From Cristatella mucedo (lineage: Eukaryota > Bryozoa > Phylactolaemata > Cristatellidae), in NCBI GenBank assembly GCA_009760855.2, contig WPIO01000002.1, positions 15,233,001 through 15,297,000 on the forward strand: DNA of 64,000 nucleotides, given 5' to 3'. The notes under the pieces were generated by a model. It did no database searches, had not been told where the DNA came from, and worked only from the letters and a program-made list of their open reading frames with translations. The first letter of the stretch is position 1, and every line of letters starts with the position of its first letter. Of this stretch, positions 54,236 through 64,000 are shown in pieces. The translations under genes and the position numbers were made by a program.

Positions 54236-54240
54236 CGCCG

Positions 54241-54835
54241 CTGAATGCGGTCGTATAGCACCCGCAGTGTGAACTTTGCGTTTGTGTAGGCGTGTATGAG
54301 CAAGCGGTTCTTTTCATTTGGTGCTGTCAACTTGAGCTAGTCAAGTGCAGTGGAGGGAGAGACTGCCTTCGTAGGCGAAACGGTCAAGGGTGTACCTGCC
54401 TTTTTGGGAAGATGAAAGCTGAGCCTTATGTGGCTTGTGGTTCGTATCGCTGGGCTCGCCGGCAAACAGCCGGTGCTGGCAGGCCGGTGGTGCCCGGAGC
54501 ACCCCAGGGTCTGACAGCTGGTGGCTGTGGCCTAGGGACAGGCAGGCGGTCAGCTGCGGTCTGACGGCTGTGGTGTATCCACAGGCTGTCTTTGTCCTCC
54601 CGCCAACTCCCGGGATGAGCTGTGGTTGGGAGGAAGTGGGCGAGGCCGGAACGCGGACGGAGGGAGGGCAGTCAAGGGCACGAAGGGCGGTGCGCCTGGC
54701 GGCTCCGTGCGTTGTATTAAACTGTTGGTGGTGGTCGTCGGCTGGCTCTCCGCTTCGCGGATCAAACTACACCTTAGTTTTCTGGTCAGGAGTTAGGGTC
54801 CGGGTTGTAGCTGCCTCCGCGCCTAGGCGGAATCG
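54241..54835. other. Host flank right of the Polinton
   Basis: GC-rich DNA directly after the target-site duplication, with overlapping open frames but no recognised domain. The change in composition at 54,236 is abrupt. Confidence 0.5.
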
Positions 54836-54925
54836 GAATAATAATAATAATGATAATACATTTGATAAAGCGTTTCAGATAACTCAATCTCTTTCTAGGC
54901 ACTTTGCATTTTCTGAAAAGGAAGC
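54836..54925 (-). mobile_element. LINE 3' tail fragment
   Basis: AAT repeats then a diverged reverse complement of the LINE terminus (ACATTTGATAAAGCG, AACTCAATCTCTTTCTAGGC). Confidence 0.7.
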
Positions 54926-56019
54926 AAGACCGAGTGGTTAGCGGCAGCATGCTCACTAAGCACTAAGAAAAACACGGTTAGGGGTCCTCTTTCTCCGATC
55001 AAGGTGTAGGGTTCCGTTGAAGCGACAATCGGGTCTTCTGCGTTCGGGCCGTATTCTATTTGGGTCGCTTCCCAGTATAGACGCCGGTTACCTAACTAGG
55101 GGAAGGTATTTGCCCCTCTAGAGTGCTTAACTCGGCGAGTGCCTGCCAGGAACTCAGGGATAAAGCTGAGCTAGACGCGGAGCGACATTGTGCGCCTGCG
55201 AATAAAGTTCAGAAACATCCACCATTGCGCTTGCGAGTATTCGCGTATGTATCTCGTTCCCATCCACCACGCCACGATTTCGAAACCCAAGAGCAACGGT
55301 AAGTAGGTTGGTTCCAGAAATTCTTTTTGCATGGTGACCTGCTTATTGAGTGCAGACGCATCCCTAACCGAATTCGGCTGTTGGCAACGCAGTTTGGTAA
55401 GCGCCTACTCCGCCGAGCGTTCTTCGTAATAAATTAATATATGAAATACTCAAAAATTTACATGAATAACAGGAGGAGCGGATGCAGTAATACATAGAAT
55501 ATCAATAATTGATTCAAAGCTTCTCAAGTGAAAATGCATATCATATTTACTTCGAATGCAAGGCCGGTGACCAAAACCAGCTTGGGTCGTGCACTTATGC
55601 TGTGCTACATGTACAACACAGCTTTCGCGGTGATTTAACTCTAAAAGATCATAAATGCCGTTTGCAGTCCCATTCTGTGGAGAAAGATAACCAACACTAT
55701 AAACGGCAGTTACTTCTGCTTTGATTCTTCTTTTTTCTGGTGGAATAAAAATGCAAAATTAGTCGAGAATACTCTAACCAAACAATCCGTCTCCATTAGT
55801 ACCAATTCCAAATGGTAAGGGACTTTCTATACCATAACCTTTCGCAGAATGTTCTGTTTATTTATCTAACAAGGACAAGGATGATAAGAGCTGTTCTACT
55901 CCTGATCCGTCAGCATGCAGTGATCCTGATTTTCACTGTGGTTCTTCATCAACCCGAGACAGAATAACATAGGAGTTAATATATTACCTGTTTTATGATT
56001 TAGAATTCCAGGAACAAGA
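54926..56019. other. No recognised gene; AT-rich patch at 55.4-56.0 kb
   Basis: Positions 55,430-55,985 are AT-richer than their surroundings and hold a short frame (55,509-55,724) with no match by eye. No Polinton gene was recognised in it. Confidence 0.35.
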
Positions 56020-57935
56020 CAAAAATGCTGAGGTCGACGATCAACCATCTCCTCGACCGCTCCCAGATTAGCTCCTTACCTGATGATCCTTGTGATGATC
56101 TAGCCGATCGCTTCTCTCGATTGTTTGTGCAGAAGATTGACAAGATCAGGGAGTCCATCCCTGCGATGCCAAGAACCCCCCCTAGAATGCTGCTCCCCGA
56201 TTCCTGGTAGCACCTCCATGTCTACATTTAAGCAGGTCACTAGTGATCTCGTCCTAAAGTTCATATCCCAATCAAAGGAGAAAAAGTCCTCTGGACCCTA
56301 TTCCCACTGTCCTGCTCTTACGTTGCATTGATCTGCTGCTGCCATGCATAACTATTATCATTAATATGTCCTTAGCCTCAGGCCATGTCCCAGCACCTTT
56401 AAAAAAGCTGTAGTCAGCCCAATACTCAAGAAAGCGACAAACTACCACACAGTCTCCCTTCTACCATTCCTATCAAAGACACTGGAACGAGTTGTGGCAG
56501 ATCAGCTGAACTCATATATTGAAACTTAAAACCTTGCTAGTAGGTTCCAGTCTGGCTTTAGAGCTAATCTCTGCAGACATGGGTAGAGTATCTCTGCTTG
56601 CTTTGCACGATCTTTCGGCAGCTTTTGACACTATCGATCACTAAGCCCTTATTGAGCGCTCCGAACCTCTCCCGAAAATCACCGGCACAACTCTGCAATG
56701 GTTCAAGCCCTATGGTTTCAATATTCAAGTTCTTAATTCAAATTGTTCAAATTCTAATGGTTCAAGCCCTATCCATGGGAGACTTCAGAGTATTGATGGG
56801 AATGGACTATTGATGTAAATGGACAAAGATGATCCGAGGTACCTCTGAAATATGGGGTACCTCAGGAATCCGAGCTTGGTCCGGTTCTTTTCACGGTTTA
56901 TACTCTCCCTCTTGCCGATGAGATTTCCAAGCACAATCTAAGCTATCACTTTGAGGCGGATGACATCAACACATTTTCTGGAATTAAATGATGATAAAAC
57001 TAGCATACTAGTTATGGGAAAACCAAGCACGTTTCAGAAATGGGAAAGTTTAACGCTCAAAATCGGCTATGTCAGCCTACCTCCTGTTGAATCTGCACGA
57101 AATCTAAGTGTCATGTTCCAAAGTGACCATTCATTAAACGATCCCGTCAGTCCCAAAATCAAATCTGCCTACTTCCAGTGATAAAACATAGCTAAAATTC
57201 GGGTTTATATAGACAGGGAAACCACATCTAAGTTGATCCATGCATTTGTTACATCCGTCTTGACTTCTGCAACTCACAGCTTGCTGGTTTCACCGGCATG
57301 TATAATCAGGCGCTTACAGTTAATGAAATACTCGGCATCTAGGCCTGTCTGTCGCGAGAGTAACCACATCACATCACTTCTCGCCGAACCTGTACTGGCT
57401 GCCAGTCAAGCGACAGATCGACTTCAACTTTTGTGTCGCTCACTTTTAGGTTCCTTCATTATTTGGCTCCTGCTTCTCAGATCTACTGCCCCACCAGGCT
57501 AAGCATCGTAACACGTGCTTGTCGGAATATAACTGTTTACCTATACCTTATACAAACCTCAAATCCATTGGAGACCGTGCCTTTCGTTCGTATGCCTCCA
57601 AAGCCTGGAACTCATTCCCGACTTTCGTCACGAAATCCCCTTACTTGACCACATTTAAAAAATTAAAAAACGCACCTATTTATGAGAGCCTTTAGTGGGC
57701 TCCTGTGATTGTTCCTTAATTTGCTTATGCGTGCTGACACTCTTGCATGCTTCCACTAACCACGCTTCCATGCTGACTGTGCATTTCACCCCTAACCATG
57801 TTATTCTTGTTGTTTATCAAACATGATACCACTCACCATTCGATCGTGTTTCCTCTGCTGCAAATTTAAAGCGCACAGAAAGAGATTGAGTTCGTTGAGG
57901 ACGCTTTATCAAGTGTATTATTATTATTATGATCG
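56020..57935 (+). mobile_element. CR1/L2-type LINE with reverse transcriptase remnant
   Basis: Longest LINE copy. Reverse transcriptase landmarks: LLPFLSKTLERVVADQLNSY, RFQSGFRANL, LLALHDLSAAFDTIDH (motif A), GVPQESELGPVLF (motif B) and a mutated motif C (FEADDI for FYADDI). The DDKTSILVMGKPS thumb region, the AWNS-type C-terminus and the 3' tail at about 57,870-57,935 follow. Numerous stops, shifts and internal deletions. Confidence 0.9.
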
Positions 57936-58187
57936 TGACACTACATGTAAGACCGGGAAAGGCATTTCGGACTTTAGGTTTAGCTACTACGACTTAAGGC
58001 TACAATATAAGTTACGAGCTGATTTTTTGTAATAATTTGTATTTTGAATTTTCTTTGTAATTAATAGTATCGAATTCATCGACCTTTAACCGGTAACCTA
58101 ATTTTTCCCATACGCTTTAGCTTATATTTGGCTATGTGTTGCGGTGTGGACTCTTATGCCAATTCCACGAAAACCTTTTTGGAGCTA

Positions 58188-58275
58188 GAATAATAATAAC
58201 TATAATACAATTGATATAGCGATGTCAGAGAACTTAATATCCTTGCAATCATTTTAAAGTTGCTGCAAAAATATA
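58188..58275 (-). mobile_element. LINE 3' tail fragment
   Basis: Diverged reverse complement of the terminal 80 bp (AATAATAACTATAATACAAT, AGAGAACTTAATATCC, TTGCTGCAAA). Confidence 0.55.
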
Positions 58276-60189
58276 GAAATGTGTATCTTCTATAATCCAC
58301 TATTCTTGATTGACCAATACATTAAGAAAGAGGGCGTGGCTCCAAGTAACATGATTGTATAGTTAAAAAGAGACATAGCTGTCAGTTGTTGGATTATAAT
58401 GGTTTTTCAAGCCACGTTGCTAAATTTTTGCCGTGCCATTAGAAAGCTATCCCTAATATATTAATTAAAGTGGGAACAGACGTTTAAAAGAGATATGGAA
58501 AATCCCTGCTAACGCTACAGTTAAAATGCTGGCTCTCACTGTTATAGGTAGGAGCAGGATTAGGTATCAGCCTCATAACGTAAGATCATCTGGCCTGGCA
58601 TTTGATTGTATGAAGCACTGAGTGCGAGATGCGAGCACTCTTGTGAGGCTCGAGCTTTAACGAGGACACCGCGCATGATAAAGAATGAATGCTAACAAAG
58701 AATAAGCGATTAACGTTCAACGAGACGTAATTAAACGGCCAAGAATTAAATAGGCGATGCTCGATCAGCACCGCAGATGCATGGAAAATTAGTAGCCGAT
58801 TGACGGGGACCTGCTACGAAGATCGAGAACCACAGTACTTACATCATATTGATGTCCCGCAGGCAATAACGGTTGTACAGCATTTAGACATGGGTCGTAG
58901 GCGTTTACTAGCCTCGTCCTTATGAACAGCATTAATCCGGCGGTTCTTAATACAGTTCCTCATGTGGTAGCGAGCACCGACCATACAAATATTTTCGTTG
59001 CTTCTTAATAACTGGAAATTTGCTACTGCGAATAATAATTTGAATATCAGATATGCAGGATATATTTTCAAAGATGCAAATCGAATATAATTAAATCATA
59101 GTTATTCACTACACAGAAAATATCGGTTCCTAAGAGAATCGGAAATGCGTATTTTCCGATGGTCTTAGGCGACCCCTGCGTAAGAGTCGCTCGACCCCAA
59201 CAGGGTCGCCATCCACAGGTTGAGAACCGCTGCGTTAACCGAAAGTCGTGGGTCTTTTCATCGTAAATCCCACAAAGTCACTAATCCCAATCAGTGTTTT
59301 ACTATATCCAGGTGATGTGTATGCTCATAATAAAATAATAAACCTTTGTTACATATTTTAAAAAACCGATGTGGACACTTCCCTAGGACAAAAGATGCGG
59401 GAAAATGCAGAAATCCCTGTCCAACAGTCAGCTTCCATGTGATCGTATGTGATCAGTCATAGGTAGCTGGCTAGTTGGTTTAGCTATGCAGAGTCCGACC
59501 ACTTGAAGTTAAGCCATGGGTTCCGCACGTTACATGTTTCTACATTCCCTTATCATGATTTTTATAATTTAGGTCACCTGTTCCGACTTCCTTTGGAATT
59601 TAGGTCTGATTCAGCTGCTTTATGTATTATCCAGGCCATATTTATTGACATCCCGAACGGATAGTTATCTTCAGTTGCTTTAGATTTTATTACCGTTGGC
59701 ATGGCAGCTATTCAGGTTTGTCGTTCTCTATTTACGAAGATCGCTGCATTGCTGTATCATATTGCTTGGAAAACATCTAACTCTAATTAAGAAACTTTGC
59801 TTAGTTAGTACTCTATGAAAAATTTGAGTGTAAGTGTAATGAAATTGTGAAAAGAGCGTTACAGTTGTGGCCATGTTATTGACCAGGGTAACTCAAGACG
59901 GTCTAGTTAAGCCCCATGGTTACCAACATCGAACGTAGGCATATAGAATTGTACAGGGGCTGCGAACTTGCCGTGCATGCAAACTTAGTCAAGACCCCTG
60001 TGACTATATCGTCGACATTACGGAAAAGATAGTCCGTCACATTCAGCAGCTTTAAAGAGGCTGTTCATTCACAACAACCCATTTTCCACCACAGGTTGGC
60101 AAAGAGTCTCTTTTGATGTACTGTAGTCACTGCTTAAGGTCAAGTTACTCTTAAGCTTCAACTCGTGTATAATTTCCACGTTGGCAGCT
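58276..60189. other. No recognisable feature
   Basis: Mixed-composition DNA with short chance frames only. No element family or gene pattern was recognised. Confidence 0.4.
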
Positions 60190-60480
60190 GTGACAGCCCT
60201 CCGCACGACCTGCTGTCAGGCTGGGTAGCGCAACCGAGCAACAAGTCTCCTGGCTCCAACACCAAAACCTTTATTTCAAGCTACGCCGGCTAAGCCCAGT
60301 CTACACACACTAGACGGCTGCCGGCGTCGAGGGATCTAGCCCTCCCCTCCCGTTGTACTCCTCCGGCAGCCCTTATATTCCATGCATGCGTTATTTTTCG
60401 CACGGTGGGGACATTGTTCGTTCCGAACCCGCCCGACAGCTGGCGGCAGTTTGTGGTAAATTCATGTCCCCACAGATGCC
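60190..60480 (-). repeat. Candidate solo LTR
   Basis: On the minus strand it begins TGTGGGGACATG. A TATA-like GGAATATAAGGGC lies mid-way, then AAATAAAGG as a poly-A signal, and it ends GGGCTGTCACA. TG...CA termini and the TATA/poly-A order suggest an LTR, but no partner LTR, coding region or clean target duplication is present. Confidence 0.35.
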
Positions 60481-61854
60481 GCCAATGCATGGATTTGGGC
60501 AGGACTGCCGAGTCATCGTCTGCCCATCGTGGGCTTGCGGCATCGTAGGCAGCTCTGAGAGAGAGCCACCGCGAGGTCTCTGCCGCCCAGTGCTCGCAGG
60601 CTGCAAGCCAAGCGTCGTGCTCCTACACATCTCTGAAATTAAGAGCCGGCAGGAAAGTGGATAGAGCTGCGGTCTGATGCTGCTGTCACAAACAGGGACG
60701 ACGGTGAACCAGCTGCGCCAGAGATTGCCTTTGGACTGCTTTTTGCATTATGGCTTTCGTCGGTCGAGTGAGTCAGTGCATTCCCCTGCCTGGCTGGCTT
60801 CATTAAATAGGGGCAGCCAGCACCCTCTGATTCATACGGCTGATACCAGCAGGTTCGATAGCCATGCTTGACCCTCTCAAACTCTGCCACAGCCAAATGC
60901 TGACTGAGACTCCTTGAATAGGCAGTTTCACGCTCACATAAACCTTTCCCATTGCTACTGTTGGTCCTGCTGCTGGGTTCCTAAAGTGATAAATTCTAAT
61001 GAATGTGCTACCTATACATCAAGCTTGGCTGAAGTTACTGTTTTAAGGAGCTTTCGCTTCAATGCCAACCCAGAGATTGTTTACAGGCTTTGGCTTAGGG
61101 CATGTGTATGAACTCCCTCGGGCCGACGCTCGTGGACCTCAGATGAGTGAGTGGAGTACCGATCGACGACTCAGCCATCATCTTCACGTTGCAGTCGGAA
61201 GTCGTGTTCGTGGGATTCCTGGGAGTCAAGCAAATATTAGATAGAATAATTGCATGTCGGCCATAGCCGTGATTAACTCGGGCATGCAGTCTGCACGGCC
61301 GTCATACCCACCACACCGGTGATGAGTGCTGTATTGACCTGTCGGGGCTTCTTCATGGGCATGGCAGGAATAGACGAGTTTGGCTGTTCTTGAGTGCGGC
61401 TGTGTAGGCTACCAGCTGTTGTGGCCTTCACCTAAGAAAAAGGGCGAGGCCTAATGTCTAGTGTGAGCCCTGCCAAATTGACCGAAGGCGTATTTTGCTT
61501 GACGTTTTAGAGGTAACAGCAATTAGCCGAAAGCGGGCAGAAGCGAAAAGGCACGTGTCTGCAGGTCATCTACCTGGATCTTCATTAAGCTTTATAGTAG
61601 GGCCACTTATGACCGAGCCCTTTCTGTCGGTGGAAGCCAGAAGCCAAGGTCTCAAGAGCGATAACCGATCTGCTTTTGGTGACGGTGACCCCCATCTGGT
61701 GACCGAATATCTGCAAGTCAAGGTCAAGATGGAAAGCTAGCCGCCACAGGTTCGATAGCCACTCGACCATATCTCAATTTAACAGCCCAGCTCGACGAAA
61801 GTGTAGCAGGGCTTAGTTACACCACAAAAAACGTTGTATGTGACTATGTAAGCA
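60481..61854. other. No recognisable feature
   Basis: GC-moderate DNA with overlapping short frames. Nothing could be assigned. Confidence 0.35.
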
Positions 61855-62600
61855 TGGAGGCCATATTGGCTGTCATAACGATAGGGTCTTCTGTTCTCTA
61901 TGCGTTGAGGAACCACACCAACCGTGTAGGTCCATGTTTCGGCTGCATCGGTGGGCAGCCGCTGCAAGAGATTTGTGGCTCATCTTCACTAGTTGCAGTT
62001 TTTCTTGCTTTGCTATTTCTGCAGAGCCTCCCGTTCTTCTGCTCGCAGAACGGCTACTCCAAATTGCTTACAAGGTGTGTGGTTCATAGTGACTTTCGGC
62101 TTACTAAAACAAATGGCGTGTACATAACCTCTACTTTCTGGGCCGCAGTTTGTGGCGGCAGCTTAAGTGATATTTGGCTAGAGCGATGTGTGTCGGCACC
62201 AAAGATACTGATCGGAGATGAACTGATGGCGGGGGGGGGGGGGCTGCTGCCGTCGTTCTACTTTCTTCGGACAGGGGAGCAAGTACGTGCTGTGGGTGTT
62301 CTCGGCCGTTCTCGGCCTTGCCTTCGCCACTACGAACGCAGCCACTGTCTCATGGGCGGTGGAACGAGTCGACGGTAATGCATACATGCCGACCATCGTC
62401 ATAGTAGTACGATCCGTCGCTCTATCGATCCTATTGATGGCCCTTGAAGCCTCGTCTCGAGTCGCTGGTGCACTATCAATCGTGAGAGAGCTCGTGGTTG
62501 TAACCATAGTTCAGCTGCTCAGCCTTGTAGCAGCAGAGCTCATTGTTAGGCAATGTGACTTTCACGGCAGCTGTGCGGAGAGCAGCAGACGATAGGAGCC
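61855..62600 (+). CDS. Possible multi-helix membrane protein exon
   Basis: Two overlapping frames each show hydrophobic helices: SLVAVFLALLFLQSLPFF in the first and KYVLWVFSAVLGLAFATTNA, PTIVIVVRSVALSILLMAL and LVVVTIVQLLSLVAAEL in the second. The helix spacing is reminiscent of the N-terminal helices of ABCC-type transporters, but no diagnostic motif is visible. A 14-base G run at about 62,229-62,242 separates the frames and may hide a length error. Confidence 0.25.
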
Positions 62601-62631
62601 TGGTCGCCGCCGTAAGTCGCAACGGTTGAGA

Positions 62632-62765
62632 TCGAATGGTTGCAAAACAAGCAGAGATACTCTACTTGCGTCTGCATTCCTACGTAAGTCGTTATGCACC
62701 CTGAAGCAATGCTGACTCTGTAGAGTGATTAGTTCTAAAACTAGACTAAGACTGACTAACATGAG
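62632..62765 (-). mobile_element. LINE reverse transcriptase fragment
   Basis: Minus strand SLVLELITLQSQHCFRVHND and SRVSLLVL match the region just before RT motif A in the copy at 63,493-63,640. Only about 130 bp remain. Confidence 0.65.
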
Positions 62766-63359
62766 GCGAAACTCGAAGTTCGGCTAGCCGAGTAAGGCAA
62801 TGCTATCGATTAAAAATAGGTGATCGGATGGCAAGGGTGTTTTTAGTATTTGTTTCAACCGAACAACTATGAACCAAAGCATTTACAGTCCTCGATAATT
62901 TCACCAGCACATGCGGGTACTCGAAAATAGTTTTCATATACTTTCCAATTTATTTATAGATAGCTTCTAATATCAGCGGATAGAGTTGAGCAATAAATGT
63001 TAGCTATTGGAGTACCATTGAACAGGCAGAGGAAGCCTGCTACAGGTGAATTATTAAGTCTAGACGGGATGTATTCATGGACTAGTTCGGCTCTAGTACC
63101 TTAAAGCAATTGAAGCTTTCACCCTTCTATGCATCGTAAGTAGCAAATTGACTTTGGGGCTGATGCAGTTGTCTAACAAAAAGTCTTTTGGACGAGGCAA
63201 CCTCTTACAATGTTATTACAAAAGTCATTATACTGAAACAAAACTCTTAATTTCTTTTTAATTTGTATGTGCTCAGCACGACCGTAATAGTGAAATTGTA
63301 AATGTGGCTCTGTGTAAATCTGCAATAAATAATGTTTACATAGCGAAATGTATGACGAT
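62766..63359. other. No recognisable feature
   Basis: AT-moderate sequence between two LINE fragments. Nothing was recognised. Confidence 0.4.
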
Positions 63360-64000
63360 GCTGTAGTCAGGCCACTACTCAAGAAAGCATCGCTACAAAA
63401 AGACAACTTGAGCAACTTCCGCCCAGTCACCTTTCTGCCGTTTTTATCTAAGACACTGGAATGAGTTGTAGCAGATCAGCTGAACTCATATATTGAAACC
63501 TCAAACCTTGCTAGTAAGTCATAGTCTAGTTTTAGAACTAATCACTCCACAGAGTCAGCATTGCTTCAGAGTGCATAACGTCTTACTTAGGAATGCAGAC
63601 ATGGGTAGAGTGTCTCTGCTTGTTTTGCTCGATCTTTTGACAGCTTTTGATACTTTCGATCACCAAGTTCTTCTGAAGCAGCTCTCATCTTGCTTGGCAT
63701 CACTGGTAGTGCATGGCATTTCTTCAGGTCCTATCACAGTGGGAGATCCATAGTATTGACGTGAATGGACAAATACCATCCGTGGAACCTCTGAAATATG
63801 GGGTACCTCAGGGCACTGTGATTGGTCCTATTCTTGTTACGGCTTATGCTCACCCTCTTGCCGATGTGATTGCCAAGCACAAACTAGGCTTTCACTTCTA
63901 TGCAGATGACATTCAGTTGTCCGTCTGCTGTGATCCCTCCCTGCCCTCCAGCACGTCAAATTCTCTCGACTCCCTTGCTGCATGTATTGATGACATCAGC
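63360..64000 (+). mobile_element. CR1/L2-type LINE reverse transcriptase, cut by window end
   Basis: Landmarks: KKASLQKDNLSNFRPV; LPFLSKTLE; LLVLLDLLTAFDTFDHQVLL (motif A); YGVPQG-type motif B near 63,805; and FYADDIQLSV (motif C) at about 63,897. Several shifts. It continues beyond position 64,000. Confidence 0.85.

Larger units (their letters stand above)
28424..54240 (+). mobile_element. Polinton/Maverick copy 2, near-complete
   Basis: About 25.8 kb between matching terminal inverted repeats with a direct repeat CGCCG on each side (28,424-28,428 and 54,236-54,240). It contains the Polinton hallmark set: protein-primed DNA polymerase B, retroviral-type integrase, adenain-like protease, A32-like packaging ATPase, double-jelly-roll major capsid and a penton-like protein. 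It also carries pX-PLA2, fibre-like genes, an HNH endonuclease and a nuclease. It is larger than the usual 15-20 kb because of three insertions: about 2.0 kb at 37.7 kb, 1.15 kb at 43.46 kb and 1.07 kb at 46.44 kb. Most genes are broken by stops or shifts, so it is not autonomous. Confidence 0.95.

Noticed and set aside
62228-62245. Poly-G run as a functional G-quadruplex
   Set aside because: A single homopolymer run is more likely slippage or a sequencing-length artefact; no conserved context is visible.

Overview
This is animal nuclear DNA, probably from an invertebrate. It has intron-like gene structure, many CR1/L2-type LINE fragments, tRNA-derived SINEs, Gypsy remnants and long microsatellites. 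About 28 to 48 kb and 16.5 to 24.7 kb are much more AT-rich than the flanks and carry virus-like genes. I cannot name the species. No rRNA, functional tRNA gene or CRISPR array was seen. || The centrepiece is a nearly complete Polinton/Maverick (an integrated DNA virus-like transposon) at about 28,429-54,235. It has ~131-bp terminal inverted repeats and a 5-6 bp target duplication (CGCCG, or ACGCCG if one A is shared). From left to right it carries: protein-primed DNA polymerase B; an acidic protein; two tandem paralogues and three small proteins; two fibre-like genes with phage-tail-type repeats (-); a hydrophobic virion-like gene split by a 2-kb insertion; an HNH-AP2 endonuclease (-); a pX-PLA2 protein; an intact unknown ORF (-); an adenain-like protease (-); a zinc-binding repeat protein (-); a packaging ATPase split by an inverted copy of the capsid gene; a coiled-coil gene; a penton-like gene split by a LINE; a basic protein; the double-jelly-roll major capsid gene; a YqaJ-like nuclease; a third fibre gene; a Cys-rich protein (-); a retroviral-type integrase; and two further reverse-strand genes (a two-helix membrane protein and a possible thiol peptidase). 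Most genes have frameshifts or stops, so the element is an inactive fossil. || A second, more decayed and diverged relative lies in reverse orientation at about 16,490-24,735, truncated at both ends and with its own LINE insertion. A third relative is cut by the left window edge: positions 1-286 hold the PLA2 gene on the minus strand. Comparing the two large copies defines gene boundaries better than either copy alone. || The strongest new signal is a compact promoter-like motif, TATAG(A/G), lying 0-10 bases before about 20 start codons in both copies. It is sometimes palindromic (TCTATAGA) between divergent genes, and sometimes its TAG is the stop codon of the preceding gene. It survives where the start ATG has been lost. 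|| The flanks are host DNA. Positions 797-4,114 look like exons of one gene (coiled coil, possible beta-propeller, C-terminal membrane anchor, poly-A signal), with a decayed duplicate exon at 5,548-6,053. A 2.5-kb degenerate ~30-bp repeat array follows at 8-10.5 kb. The right flank (54.2-64 kb) is mostly LINE debris, including a reverse-transcriptase copy running off the window end.
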